Source of the DNA: Bacillota bacterium | Lineage (GTDB): Bacteria > Bacillota > Clostridia > Peptostreptococcales > Thermotaleaceae | Length of the DNA stretch: 8,940 bases | Assembly (NCBI GenBank): GCA_023623095.1 | Contig: JAMNXX010000133.1 | Coordinates: 1 to 8,940 of the forward strand | Direction: 5' to 3' | Shown: piece by piece, positions 1 to 7,170 of the stretch | Numbering within the stretch: position 1 is the stretch's first letter | Layout of the letters: every line of letters starts with the position of its first letter | The notes under the pieces: model-generated | Database searches by the model: none | Seen by the model: only the letters and a program-made list of their open reading frames with translations | What the model was told of the DNA's origin: nothing | Made by a program: the position numbers and the translations under genes

Positions 1-37
1 CAAAAATCATATATTTCGACAGCATCATGATTGCAAC

Positions 38-103
38 GAGCGCACAGCATGCGCCCCTGTATCTATGTAATAGACAATATGGGCGGATAAGATCATCCGC
101 TCC
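38..103. repeat. Dispersed GC-rich hairpin repeat, copy downstream of flgK
   Basis: GAGCGCACAGCATGCGCCCCTGT (in two parts: GAGCGCACAGCAT at 38-50 and GCGCCCCTGT at 51-60) is a diverged form of the GGGCGAGCACAGCTCGCCCCTAC core. The second hairpin is GGGCGGAT / ATCCGCTC (81-88 with 95-102, one mismatch), like the GGGCAGAT/ATCTGCCC module at 7666-7687. The rest of the stretch from 1 to 124 shows no gene start or clear promoter. Confidence 0.6.
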
Positions 104-124
104 ATTCATCGTTTTATACTTATA

Positions 125-1768
125 TTACCTTCCTACGACTCCCATTCCGTTGATGATCTTGTCCAACATCTCATCGATGGTCGTAATCATCCTCGCAGAT
201 GCGTTATAGGAATGTTGGAACCGAACCATATTGGCCATTTCTTCATCCAAGGATACACCGGATATCGATTGCCGGCTGTTTTCAATCTGATTGACAAGCA
301 CTTGCTGGTTGTCCGTCATCCGGATTGCTTCCTGAGCATCGACGCCAAGGTTGGAAATCAGCGACTTAAAGTAATCATCCGGGCTTCCCCAGGTAAACAT
401 TTCCACATCGTTGCGCAGTTCACTAAGCTTCAATGCATTGCTTCCGTCTCCGGGAAGTCCGCTTCCGCCATAATGATTGGAAGCTGCAGCGATATTGTTT
501 AAACTGTCTTTGATCACATCGGAAATATCGATCTCATTTCCTTTTACGATGCTCACTGCATACCAATCGCTTCCGATTCGGAAAATCGTTTTGCCTGGAT
601 TTGCTTTTTCATAATTTGCGATGATCTCAGAATCGGATGTCCCTATCAAAGATGTCGGATCGATTTGTTCATATCCCATACCCGGATAAGCCGCATAATT
701 CATCGGCGGCAGATTGAAAAACGAGAGGTGATTTCCGGCGCCGGACAATCCGTACCCCTGTCCGTGCTGCATGTTAAACCGCGCTGCAAACACAGTCGTA
801 AATCGGTTCAGCTGATCCATATAATAAGGGATCCCTTTTTCCGTCCCATCGATATTATCCCGCATATCCAGAAGGGCCTTCAGCTGACCGGATTGGCAGC
901 GGATTTTTGCCCCTGCTTGTCCCGTCTTTTTATTGACCCAATGCACATCTACCAAATTAATACCGTCCAGATAATTGTTTTTGGTATCGCGCTGCACCAG
1001 CATCAGCTGGTTATAGTCCAAATGATCTACCAACGGATCCCCATTGATTAAAATCCGCAGCGTCGTGGCGCCATCTTTTGATCCTACAATCGGAACATCC
1101 TGCACTTCGATGTCCACCAGTTCAGAAAGCCGATCGATTAAAAGATTTCGCTGATCCCTCAGATCGTTGGCATGGCTGCCGTCCATTTCAGCAAAGAATA
1201 TCTGTCTATTCAACGCTGCAATCTGTTCTGCATACCCATTGATCTGTTCCACCGTTGTTCGTACGTCAAAATCTATATTTTGCTGCATATCTTGCAGCTG
1301 GCTGTACATGTGATTGATCGTTTTCGTAAGTGCAATCGCACGCTGCCTCAGCTCCGCCCTTACCGTCAGATCATCTGAATCTTCGCCTTTGCTGAGCTGC
1401 TGTACGGAGTTGAAAAAGTCGTCCAGTACTTTTCGGATTCCGCTTTCAGAAGGCTCATTGAAAATCGCTTCTATCTGCTGGAGCATCTCCGCGCGGACAC
1501 TCCATTCCCCGCCGGTGGTCATCTCCTGCCTGATTTTATAATCTAAAAAAGCATCCCGAAGTTGCGTAATGCTCTGCGTATCTACTCCGGCGCCAAGCAT
1601 GCCCTGCCCGCCGGGTAGCGTCATCGGGTTTGAAGAAACCACATTGAGGCGCTGCCGGGTAAACCCGGGCGTATTGGCATTGGCGATGTTGTGCCCTGTC
1701 ACGTGCAATGCTCTTTGGCTTGCAAATAGTCCTGATCTGGCTATATTTAATCCGAAAAATGAACTCAT
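125..1768 (-). CDS. flgK: Flagellar hook-associated protein 1, FlgK
   Basis: FlgK is exported through the flagellar apparatus and forms, with FlgL, the junction between hook and filament. The protein has 547 residues, normal for FlgK. The N-terminal rod/hook motif is present (FFGLNIARSGLFASQRAL, then NIANANTPGFTRQR at 27-40). So is the C-terminal motif from about 505 on (SLDEEMANMVRFQHSYNASARMITTIDEML), the two parts that pair as a coiled coil in axial proteins. The middle is a variable domain rich in Asn, Gly and Ser. The start ATG at 1768 has AAGGGA 9 nt upstream. There is no signal peptide, as expected for type III export. flgL would normally follow but does not begin within the remaining 124 nt. 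Confidence 0.96.
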   Translation of the reverse strand: MSSFFGLNIARSGLFASQRALHVTGHNIANANTPGFTRQRLNVVSSNPMTLPGGQGMLGAGVDTQSITQLRDAFLDYKIRQEMTTGGEWSVRAEMLQQIEAIFNEPSESGIRKVLDDFFNSVQQLSKGEDSDDLTVRAELRQRAIALTKTINHMYSQLQDMQQNIDFDVRTTVEQINGYAEQIAALNRQIFFAEMDGSHANDLRDQRNLLIDRLSELVDIEVQDVPIVGSKDGATTLRILINGDPLVDHLDYNQLMLVQRDTKNNYLDGINLVDVHWVNKKTGQAGAKIRCQSGQLKALLDMRDNIDGTEKGIPYYMDQLNRFTTVFAARFNMQHGQGYGLSGAGNHLSFFNLPPMNYAAYPGMGYEQIDPTSLIGTSDSEIIANYEKANPGKTIFRIGSDWYAVSIVKGNEIDISDVIKDSLNNIAAASNHYGGSGLPGDGSNALKLSELRNDVEMFTWGSPDDYFKSLISNLGVDAQEAIRMTDNQQVLVNQIENSRQSISGVSLDEEMANMVRFQHSYNASARMITTIDEMLDKIINGMGVVGR

Positions 1769-1807
1769 TCTTTCACATCCCTTATTTGCGTTTTTTCCTT
1801 GGATCTC

Positions 1808-1936
1808 CTAAGAATCTCTGTAAGGCGGTCTTTGACCGCCAGTTCCTTATTTTTCGGGCAAGCACAGCTCGCCCCTACAGTTTGCTTTTAGAATACAGGC
1901 CGCCCCTACAAATGATATTTGGGGTCGTCCTTACAA
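1808..1936. repeat. Dispersed GC-rich hairpin repeat, copy between flgN and flgK
   Basis: This is the longest copy. From CTAAGAATC it carries a perfect 7-bp hairpin GGCGGTC-TTT-GACCGCC (1824-1840) and an AT-rich spacer. Next is GGGCAAGC-ACA-GCTCGCCC (1856-1874) with one A/C mismatch, then CTACAG. Two further half-motifs follow, CCGCCCCTACA near 1900-1910 and GTCGTCCTTACA near 1924-1935. It fills nearly the whole gap between the two flagellar genes. No U-run follows either stem in the minus direction, so termination is not expected. Confidence 0.8.
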
Positions 1937-1947
1937 GTACCAATTAA

Positions 1948-2445
1948 TTATACCTTCGCGTCGAAAAGATTCCTCTTCTGCTGAACATCTTTCCCATCCG
2001 CTTTATTTCCGTAAGTGCCCGTTCCGGATTCCGCTCCGGTAAGGATATTGATATGAAAGTGAATATAATCTAAATTCTGCTGGATCAGTTTCCCGTTGAG
2101 CTCATTGATATCCTGAATTTTTTCAAGCAGCTTCCCCAAGTCATCCCGAATTTTCAGGAGTTCCGTCCTCTGCGGCTCCGGAATATATTCAGACAGCTCC
2201 GTAATATTCTCCACCCGCTCCACATTATTTTCCAACAAGATATTGCCGATAATGACTTTCCGTATTTGCTCCATCTTCCCCATCGTTACGATCCATTCCT
2301 GTTCCTGCTCTACGATCCCATCCAATGCTTTGACATCTCCAGCCAAAATCACCTTCTGCTTTTCTTCGGCCAGTTTAGAATATTCCGCATAGCCTTCATA
2401 CTCCCGATTCAAAATTTCTATCAGCTGCTCTACATATTTCGACAC
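1948..2445 (-). CDS. flgN: Flagellar export chaperone FlgN
   Basis: FlgN is a cytoplasmic chaperone that keeps the hook-junction proteins FlgK and FlgL soluble and brings them to the flagellar export gate. The predicted 165-residue protein is almost wholly helical with heptad-like stretches (VEQLIEILNREYEGYAEYSKLAEEKQKVI and RDDLGKLLEKIQDINELN in outline). It has the family's C-terminal pattern LIQQNLDYIHFHINILTG, then YG and a final FDAKV. The start is GTG at 2445, 8 nt after GGAGGTG; an upstream TTG at 2469 is in frame but lacks a ribosome binding site and would place the Shine-Dalgarno inside the gene. flgM ends 57 nt upstream. The client gene flgK lies downstream, unusually separated from flgN by 179 nt containing a dispersed repeat. 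Confidence 0.92.
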   Translation of the reverse strand: MSKYVEQLIEILNREYEGYAEYSKLAEEKQKVILAGDVKALDGIVEQEQEWIVTMGKMEQIRKVIIGNILLENNVERVENITELSEYIPEPQRTELLKIRDDLGKLLEKIQDINELNGKLIQQNLDYIHFHINILTGAESGTGTYGNKADGKDVQQKRNLFDAKV

Positions 2446-2502
2446 TTCTTCGACACCTCCATGCCACAAACGGATATTGCGGCAATTGCATTTGTTTCAA
2501 CA

Positions 2503-2781
2503 TCATATCTTTTTATCGATCATGCTCTCCACAATTTTTTCCGTCGATGGGTTATATTTTCCTGCACGAATCTGTTGGATCAATTCTTCTACTTTTTCCT
2601 CCCGGATTTCAGGAAGTCTTTGATACGCTTGGAATGCTATCTGAAAATCCTTCGCTTTTTCAGAAATCTCTATCTGATCTTTTTTCTGTCCACCCTTTTG
2701 TATGGAATGAGCAAACTTTTCATTCGTTTTCTGATAAGTCTTTAAGATGCGATGAATGTTTGGATTGTTTGAGATTTTCAT
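2503..2781 (-). CDS. flgM: Anti-sigma-28 factor FlgM
   Basis: FlgM binds and holds the flagellar sigma factor (SigD/FliA) until hook completion, when it is removed by export or otherwise. This 92-residue protein has the usual size and layout. The N-terminus is short and flexible (MKISNNPNIHRILKTYQK), followed by DQIEISEKAKDFQIAFQA and the C-terminal sigma-binding segment VEELIQQIRAGKYNPSTEKIVESMI. The start is ATG at 2781, 7 nt after AGGAGGT; starting at 2808 would translate through the ribosome binding site and is rejected. It follows yvyF and precedes flgN, as in Bacillus. Its own sigma-28 promoter and the ribosome-site hairpin suggest that translation depends on which promoter made the mRNA. 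Confidence 0.95.
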   Translation of the reverse strand: MKISNNPNIHRILKTYQKTNEKFAHSIQKGGQKKDQIEISEKAKDFQIAFQAYQRLPEIREEKVEELIQQIRAGKYNPSTEKIVESMIDKKI

Positions 2782-2848
2782 AAATATACCTCCTGCTCTC
2801 ACCGACAATTCTATATTAGTATCGGCAAAAGCAGGAGGTATGTTTACA
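2779..2848 (-). promoter_or_regulatory. Long inverted repeat sequestering the flgM ribosome binding site and start codon
   Basis: In RNA read from the minus strand, ATACCTCCTGCT (2841-2830) is perfectly complementary to AGCAGGAGGTAT (2797-2786), which contains the flgM Shine-Dalgarno. Inward, ten more pairs form (2829-2820 with 2798-2807, four of them wobbles), leaving a 12-nt loop. Outward, after one mismatch (2842/2785), four Watson-Crick and two wobble pairs form (2843-2848 with 2784-2779) and include the ATG. The sigma-28 promoter lies in the upstream arm, and its transcript would start in the loop and so lack that arm. There is no U-run after the helix, so it is not an ordinary terminator. 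Confidence 0.75.
2819..2846 (-). promoter_or_regulatory. Sigma-D/FliA (sigma-28) promoter of flgM
   Basis: On the minus strand GCCGATAC (2826-2819) matches the sigma-28 -10 consensus GCCGATAA/T at seven of eight positions. TAAA (2846-2843) matches its -35, with a 16-nt spacer against the usual 15. Transcription would start around 2810-2813, leaving a leader of about 30 nt. flgM is a classic sigma-28 target in other bacteria, giving feedback between FlgM and its sigma factor. Confidence 0.72.
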
Positions 2849-2861
2849 ACTTTTTAAAAAT

Positions 2862-3290
2862 TTATCCCCTTTTTTTCCTTATCTCTGCAGTATACATCTT
2901 TGTTCTATCTCTGCTTCTCTGGTATGAATCCGACTTTTGACCATATGCCCCTCGCAGATTTTTTTCCATTTCCCTGCTGCATTCATCGCAAAATCTCCCT
3001 GTACGGATGCCCTTCCCGCATCGCTCACACTGCAGGAACAAGATTGCATTCTCACCACCGCTGATTTCCAATCGCCCCTCCCGAAGGTATCTCAATACTT
3101 TCTCCTCTGAAACTCCTGTTTCTTGAACGATATCGATCATCGTAGCCCCAGGATTATCGTAGATATATTCCTTTACTTTTTTAAAATCGGTCTCATCTGC
3201 TTTCTGGCATGTCGGACAAATCTTGCTCAATCCATTCGATTGAAAAATCCGTCCGCACTCCTTGCAATTTCTGATCCTATCCAGCAACAT
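2862..3290 (-). CDS. yvyF: Flagellar operon protein YvyF (zinc-binding, HTH-like centre)
   Basis: This 142-residue protein occupies the yvyF position between comF and flgM and has the family's features. It carries CxxC pairs at C9/C12 and C25/C28 near the N-terminus and at C88/C91 and C101/C104 after the middle, consistent with two zinc ribbons. Between them, residues 37-76 look like a helix-turn-helix (DFKKVKEYIYDNPG, then IDIVQETGVSEEKVLRYLREGRL). The C-terminus is short, basic and probably unstructured. The role of YvyF is not established; the HTH between metal sites suggests nucleic-acid or protein binding and a regulatory task in flagellar expression (inference). The start ATG at 3290 has a purine-rich site (GGAGAGGGGGA) upstream. 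The stop lies 14 nt before the flgM hairpin. Confidence 0.88.
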   Translation of the reverse strand: MLLDRIRNCKECGRIFQSNGLSKICPTCQKADETDFKKVKEYIYDNPGATMIDIVQETGVSEEKVLRYLREGRLEISGGENAILFLQCERCGKGIRTGRFCDECSREMEKNLRGAYGQKSDSYQRSRDRTKMYTAEIRKKRG

Positions 3291-3365
3291 TCATCCCCCT
3301 CTCCTGCCTGTTTTTAGACACAAGCAAAATCTACTTCCCAAAACCGCTGTAAAACTTTATGTCCA

Positions 3366-4121
3366 TTATACATTCCTTCCCGTCGCAAGAGAAAGAATGT
3401 AGATTTCCGCCGGTTCCGCCTGACGCAATGTCCTGCTGCAGGAGTCCATGGTACTTCCGGTGGTATAAATATCGTCTACGAGCAATACTTTCTCTCCCTT
3501 CAGGGAAACTCCCGGAAACAGGCCGAACGCATCCCGGACGTTTCTCTGCCGCTCCTGCTTCGTCAAATCACTTTGGCTCCGGGTATCCTGAAGGCGCACC
3601 AAGACTTTTTTATCTAGCTTCCAGCCCATCTCCCGCGCAATCACGCGGGCAAGCAGCTCTGCCTGATTAAACCCTCTCTGCCGTTTTCTCCTCTTATGCA
3701 GCGGAACGGGGATAACCCGATCCACATCGACCAATCCTGCTGCTTTCAATTTGCGAACCATGATTGCTCCCAAAGGGTGCATCAAATGCCTCTGCCTTCC
3801 ATATTTGAATCGGTGAATGATTTCTTTGATCGCTCCTTCATATTCGACACAGGAAAATCCTCTCGTAAAAGATCGTTTCTTGTCCAAGCAATCTGGACAT
3901 GTGTCCAGGATTCCACTTTCTGCTATCGGTTTTCCGCACTGCAGGCAAGCCCTGCCCCTGATGAAAGAAATCCTGCTTCGGCAGCCCGGACATATGGAAA
4001 ATTCCTCTGAAGGCAGAATCCCGATTCCACAGACAATGCAGTAAATATTTCGAGGATAGGCAAAGTCCAATATTTGATTGATTCCGGAAAAAATTTTAAA
4101 ATTCGATTTCATTGATCCCAT
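3366..4121 (-). CDS. comF: ComF family protein (amidophosphoribosyltransferase-like, competence)
   Basis: ComF proteins (ComFC in Bacillus) are needed for DNA uptake in naturally competent bacteria and sit on the cytoplasmic side of the uptake machinery. The 251-residue protein has two four-cysteine zinc sites: C28/C31/C44/C47 and C59/C62/C75/C78. A phosphoribosyltransferase domain follows, with VIPVPLHKRRKRQRGFNQAE near 135-155, the S-QS-LTKQERQRNVRDAF segment and the PRPP-binding loop VLLVDDIYTTGST (212-224). All parts are intact. The start ATG at 4121 has AAGGA 9 nt upstream, overlapping the recD2 stop region; ATG at 4112 is a less likely alternative. No competence pilus or comEC genes are present in the window. 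In Bacillus comFC precedes yvyF and flgM, exactly as here. Confidence 0.95.
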   Translation of the reverse strand: MGSMKSNFKIFSGINQILDFAYPRNIYCIVCGIGILPSEEFSICPGCRSRISFIRGRACLQCGKPIAESGILDTCPDCLDKKRSFTRGFSCVEYEGAIKEIIHRFKYGRQRHLMHPLGAIMVRKLKAAGLVDVDRVIPVPLHKRRKRQRGFNQAELLARVIAREMGWKLDKKVLVRLQDTRSQSDLTKQERQRNVRDAFGLFPGVSLKGEKVLLVDDIYTTGSTMDSCSRTLRQAEPAEIYILSLATGRNV

Positions 4122-4134
4122 TTTACCATTTCCT

Positions 4135-6360
4135 TCAGAATTCTACCATATTTTCCTGCAAAAATCGCTGAAATCGATTCTTCAGTCCCGAATTTCTCCG
4201 AATGATGCGATGGTTGTCCACCATTCCCTTTAAGCTCGCTTCCTGTCCGACCATCACCACCAGCTCTTTTGCACGGGTTACTGCTGTATACAAGAGATTT
4301 CTCGTCAAAAGCATCGGGGGTCCCCAGTAGACCGGTAAGATCACAATCGGAAATTCACTTCCTTGACTTTTGTGAATGGTAATGCAGTAGGCCAATTCCA
4401 GTTCATCCAATTGAGAGAAATCATAATGCACCTGCTTCTCCTCATCAAAGAGGACAACCAGCTCCTTCTCTTCTTCATCGATTGCTTGGATATAGCCAAA
4501 ATCCCCATTGAATATCCCTTCGCCTTCTTCCTGATCGTCGATCTTCTTCCATTTGAGATTATAATTGTTTTTTATCTGCATGACTTTATCGCCTACGCGA
4601 AAAATCTTATCTTTCAACTTCTTTTCCTGTTTTTCCGGACCGGGAGGATTGAGGATCGCCTGCAGTTCCTTGTTTAAATGGAACATCCCCACAGGCCCTT
4701 TCTTCATGGGTGTAAGCACCTGAATTTCCTTTATCGGATCGCAGCAGTTAAATTTGGGCAGCCGTTCTCTGCACAAATCTTTGATCGTCTGCAGGATATT
4801 TTCCGGCTTCCTTCTGGAAATAAAATAAAAATCTTTTTCTTTTTGATTGATATACGGATATTCTCCCCTATTGATCCGGTGCGCATTGACGATGATCATG
4901 CTCTCCTGTGCCTGCCTGAAAATCTGATCCAGCTTGACCACCTTCACAAGACCGCTTTCTATAATATCCCGAAGGACATTGCCGGGTCCCACCGATGGAA
5001 GCTGATCCGCATCCCCTACCAAAATCAGGCGGGTTCCTGGAAGGATTGCCCGCAGGAGTCCATTCATCAAAAACACATCCACCATAGACATCTCATCGAT
5101 GATCACCACATCCGCTTCCAGCGGATCTTCTTCACTTTTTGCAAAGCTCATGATCGTTGATTCTTCCAAATAACTGTATTCCAGCAGACGGTGAATCGTC
5201 TTAGCTTCCCGTCCCGTCGCTTCGCTCAATCGCTTCGCCGCCCTTCCCGTAGGAGCTGCCAAAGCGATATTGAAATGATGCCGCTCAAACAGGCGGATGA
5301 TCGTATTGAGGGCTGTCGTTTTCCCTGTGCCGGGCCCTCCCGTAATCACCAAAACCCCGTTTTGCACCGCTTCCAAAACAGCAGCCCGCTGATTTTCTGC
5401 GAGTTCAATCTGCTGCTCCGCTTCGAGTTCACGGATTTCATCTTCTATCCCATCCGAGATCGGCTTAACCGGCTGCTGCATCAGCTGAACCATCTTTTTG
5501 CATACATATGTTTCGGCATAAAACAAAGAAATTTCAAAAACGACGATTTCGCCATCGATGGTTTCCAGATGCACTTCGTTTTCCACGACCAATTGCATCA
5601 GCGCATCCTCTATCCGCTCCTCCTCTGCTTCCAGAAGCTGCGCAGCCGCTTTTATGAGTTCCTGCCTCGGCACATATGTATGCCCCCTCAAACTGTACTG
5701 GTTTAGTACAAAGCGGATGCCGCACATCAAGCGATAAGGGGAGCACGGATCCAACCCCATCCGTTTGGCGATCGCATCCGCAACCCGAAACCCGATGCCG
5801 AATATTTCATCTGCCAATCGGTAAGGATTCTCCTGCACCAGTTGAATAGTGTTTTCCCCATATTTTTTATAAATTCGGACAGCCTTATTGGGCGTAACCC
5901 CGTAAGACTGCAAAAAAAGCATGACCTCGCTCAACTGGCGCTGCTCCTGAAAAGCTTCCGCAATCGCCCGCGCTTTTTTCTCTCCGATGCCCTCTACCTT
6001 CGTCAGTTCGTATGGATTGTATTGCATGATATTCAATGTTTCTTTCCCGAACATTTTTACGATCTTCTTTGCCGTTTTGGGGCCTATCCCTTTGATCATT
6101 CCCGAAGCCAGATAATTTTCAATCCCCTCCAATGTATCCGGCGATGCCAACCGGCAAGAAATCGCTTCAAACTGCTCCCCATAGGTGGGATGCACGACCC
6201 AGTTTCCCTGAAAGGCAAATGTTTGTCCTTTATGGATGGCAGGCATATAGCCTACAACGGTGATCTGATCCGTTTCCGTTTCAACGATCCCCACGGTATA
6301 TCCATTCGATTCATTTTGAAAAATAATATCCGTCAATGTCCCCTGTATTTCAACCGGCAT
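4135..6360 (-). CDS. recD2: RecD2 family ATP-dependent 5'-3' DNA helicase (YrrC type)
   Basis: This is a superfamily 1B DNA helicase of 741 residues, the usual size for RecD2, which works without RecBC and acts in DNA repair and replication-fork maintenance. The N-terminal domain (GTLTDIIFQNESNGYTV) is followed by helix-hairpin-helix motifs GIGPKTAKKI (91-100) and VEGIGEKKARAI (122-133), and GIGFRVADAIA (188-198). The helicase core is intact: motif I GGPGTGKTT (341-349), motif Ia APTGRAAKRL (369-378), motif II VVIIDEMSMVD (418-428), motif III LVGDADQLPSVGPG (447-460), motif IV QIFRQ (479-483), TIHKSQGSEF (661-670) and motif VI YTAVTRAK (691-698). The start ATG at 6360 gives the family's normal N-terminus, although the ribosome binding site (GGGTGTGGA) is weak. 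comF begins 13 nt after the stop, so the two are translationally close and likely co-transcribed. Confidence 0.96.
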   Translation of the reverse strand: MPVEIQGTLTDIIFQNESNGYTVGIVETETDQITVVGYMPAIHKGQTFAFQGNWVVHPTYGEQFEAISCRLASPDTLEGIENYLASGMIKGIGPKTAKKIVKMFGKETLNIMQYNPYELTKVEGIGEKKARAIAEAFQEQRQLSEVMLFLQSYGVTPNKAVRIYKKYGENTIQLVQENPYRLADEIFGIGFRVADAIAKRMGLDPCSPYRLMCGIRFVLNQYSLRGHTYVPRQELIKAAAQLLEAEEERIEDALMQLVVENEVHLETIDGEIVVFEISLFYAETYVCKKMVQLMQQPVKPISDGIEDEIRELEAEQQIELAENQRAAVLEAVQNGVLVITGGPGTGKTTALNTIIRLFERHHFNIALAAPTGRAAKRLSEATGREAKTIHRLLEYSYLEESTIMSFAKSEEDPLEADVVIIDEMSMVDVFLMNGLLRAILPGTRLILVGDADQLPSVGPGNVLRDIIESGLVKVVKLDQIFRQAQESMIIVNAHRINRGEYPYINQKEKDFYFISRRKPENILQTIKDLCRERLPKFNCCDPIKEIQVLTPMKKGPVGMFHLNKELQAILNPPGPEKQEKKLKDKIFRVGDKVMQIKNNYNLKWKKIDDQEEGEGIFNGDFGYIQAIDEEEKELVVLFDEEKQVHYDFSQLDELELAYCITIHKSQGSEFPIVILPVYWGPPMLLTRNLLYTAVTRAKELVVMVGQEASLKGMVDNHRIIRRNSGLKNRFQRFLQENMVEF

Positions 6361-6395
6361 TTTTCATTCCACACCCTATTCTTGATTCTTTTTCC

Positions 6396-6404
6396 ATTAT
6401 AACA
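6396..6404 (-). promoter_or_regulatory. Extended -10 promoter of recD2
   Basis: On the minus strand TGTTATAAT (6404-6396) is a perfect -10 hexamer with the TG of an extended -10 element. The -35 region 17 bp upstream (TAGCAG) is poor, as is common with extended -10 promoters. Transcription would start near 6389, giving a leader of about 30 nt to the recD2 ATG. It lies in the 86-nt gap after the comK-like gene, so recD2-comF can be expressed separately from that gene. Confidence 0.65.
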
Positions 6405-6446
6405 CAGTCCTCCTGGGGCTGCTACTGCGCTCCAGGCGTTTTCCGC

Positions 6447-7130
6447 CTATCCGGAATCTTTTTTTGTTTCCCTAGATATATCTATGTTTTCACTTTGGAG
6501 GCCTTCACTTTCACCGGCCCGCTGTTGAGAACAAACAAGCGTGCGCTTCAAAATATCCCGAAGCTCCAGAATTTCCCGCTGCAGTCGTGCAATATCTCCT
6601 CTTGTGGCAGGAGTATCATACTGCACATAAAAATCGTGCACCCTGTCTGATCCCCATGCATGCAGCGTTTGCGGCATATCGGCCGCGATCGCTTTGGCTT
6701 TGTTGATCTGCTGCAGTGTCGTGCTCAAACGCTGCAGACACAAAACACGTACATTTCCCTTGAGCACGATCCGCGTATGCTTTTGATATTCTTCCACGCT
6801 CTCAATCGAATAAAGGTTGACATATCCATAGGCGCCGTCTTTTGGAAGAAGCGGCTTTCTGAGTTTGAGCGGAACAAGCACCATGCTGCTGTGTATCGCA
6901 AGAGGAATGCCCAATCGCTGATTGAGAATTTTTCCATATCGAGCCCGGCATGCTTCGATGTGAATCGTATAGTAGCGGCAGATAAGATTTAAAACGGTTT
7001 TGATCGTCCTCGAGTCGACAAATGTGCTGCCATCATCTGCAATCAGCTTCACAGCATTTCCTTCTCCCGGCTCGTACACCGGCATCAGGCAGGCAAGCCC
7101 TTTTGCAAGAATATTCTCTATCTTTTTCAA
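6447..7130 (-). CDS. ComK-like regulator with a C-terminal coiled-coil extension
   Basis: No exact name can be given, but residues 25-142 recall the competence transcription factor ComK. Shared-looking features are a VDSRTIKTVL segment, a basic C-R-ARYGKIL stretch at 61-69, IPLAIHSSMVLVPLKLRKP at 75-93, DGAYGYVNLYSIESV, then HTRIVLKGNVRVLCLQRLSTTLQQI. ComK binds AT-rich boxes to switch on DNA-uptake genes; whether this protein does so is inference. A further 75 or so residues include a heptad-like helix (IARLQREILELRDILKR, 180-196) and a polar tail that Bacillus ComK lacks. An alternative is a LytTR-type domain. The start is placed at TTG 7130, preceded by GGGGTGAGG; the upstream ATG at 7169 lies before the predicted mRNA start, and the one at 7157 has no ribosome binding site. 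Upstream starts would add 9 to 13 residues. Its neighbours recD2 and comF fit a competence role. Confidence 0.6.
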   Translation of the reverse strand: MKKIENILAKGLACLMPVYEPGEGNAVKLIADDGSTFVDSRTIKTVLNLICRYYTIHIEACRARYGKILNQRLGIPLAIHSSMVLVPLKLRKPLLPKDGAYGYVNLYSIESVEEYQKHTRIVLKGNVRVLCLQRLSTTLQQINKAKAIAADMPQTLHAWGSDRVHDFYVQYDTPATRGDIARLQREILELRDILKRTLVCSQQRAGESEGLQSENIDISRETKKDSG

Positions 7131-7150
7131 ACCCTCACCCCATTTTTGTT

Positions 7151-7164
7151 CGAACATGTGTTCG
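7151..7164. promoter_or_regulatory. LexA (SOS) operator at the comK-like transcription start
   Basis: CGAACATGTGTTCG fits CGAAC-N4-GTTCG exactly. It matches the Bacillus-type SOS box CGAACRNRYGTTYC at every position except the last. Its arms CGAACA and TGTTCG are perfectly inverted, and one further T/A pair extends them. It covers the predicted transcription start of the adjacent promoter, a position where a bound repressor would block initiation or clearance. The operator call rests on sequence match and position only. Confidence 0.7.
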
Positions 7165-7170
7165 ATCATT

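Noticed and set aside
81..102. Hairpin after flgK as a terminator
   Set aside because: In the minus direction it is followed by ATATTG, not a U-run; it matches the dispersed repeat family instead.
2443..2469. flgN starting at the in-frame TTG at 2469
   Set aside because: There is no Shine-Dalgarno before it, while GTG at 2445 has GGAGGTG at 8 nt.
2779..2848. The flgM hairpin as a rho-independent terminator of yvyF
   Set aside because: No U-run follows the stem in the minus direction, and the downstream arm is the flgM ribosome binding site itself.
4363..6402. Several long plus-strand open frames opposite recD2 and its neighbours
   Set aside because: They are antisense frames of a clearly conserved gene, with low-complexity Phe/His/Arg-rich translations and no ribosome sites.
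6434..6446. Small hairpin GGCG-GAAAA-CGCC after the comK-like gene as a terminator
   Set aside because: The stem is only four pairs and no U-run follows.
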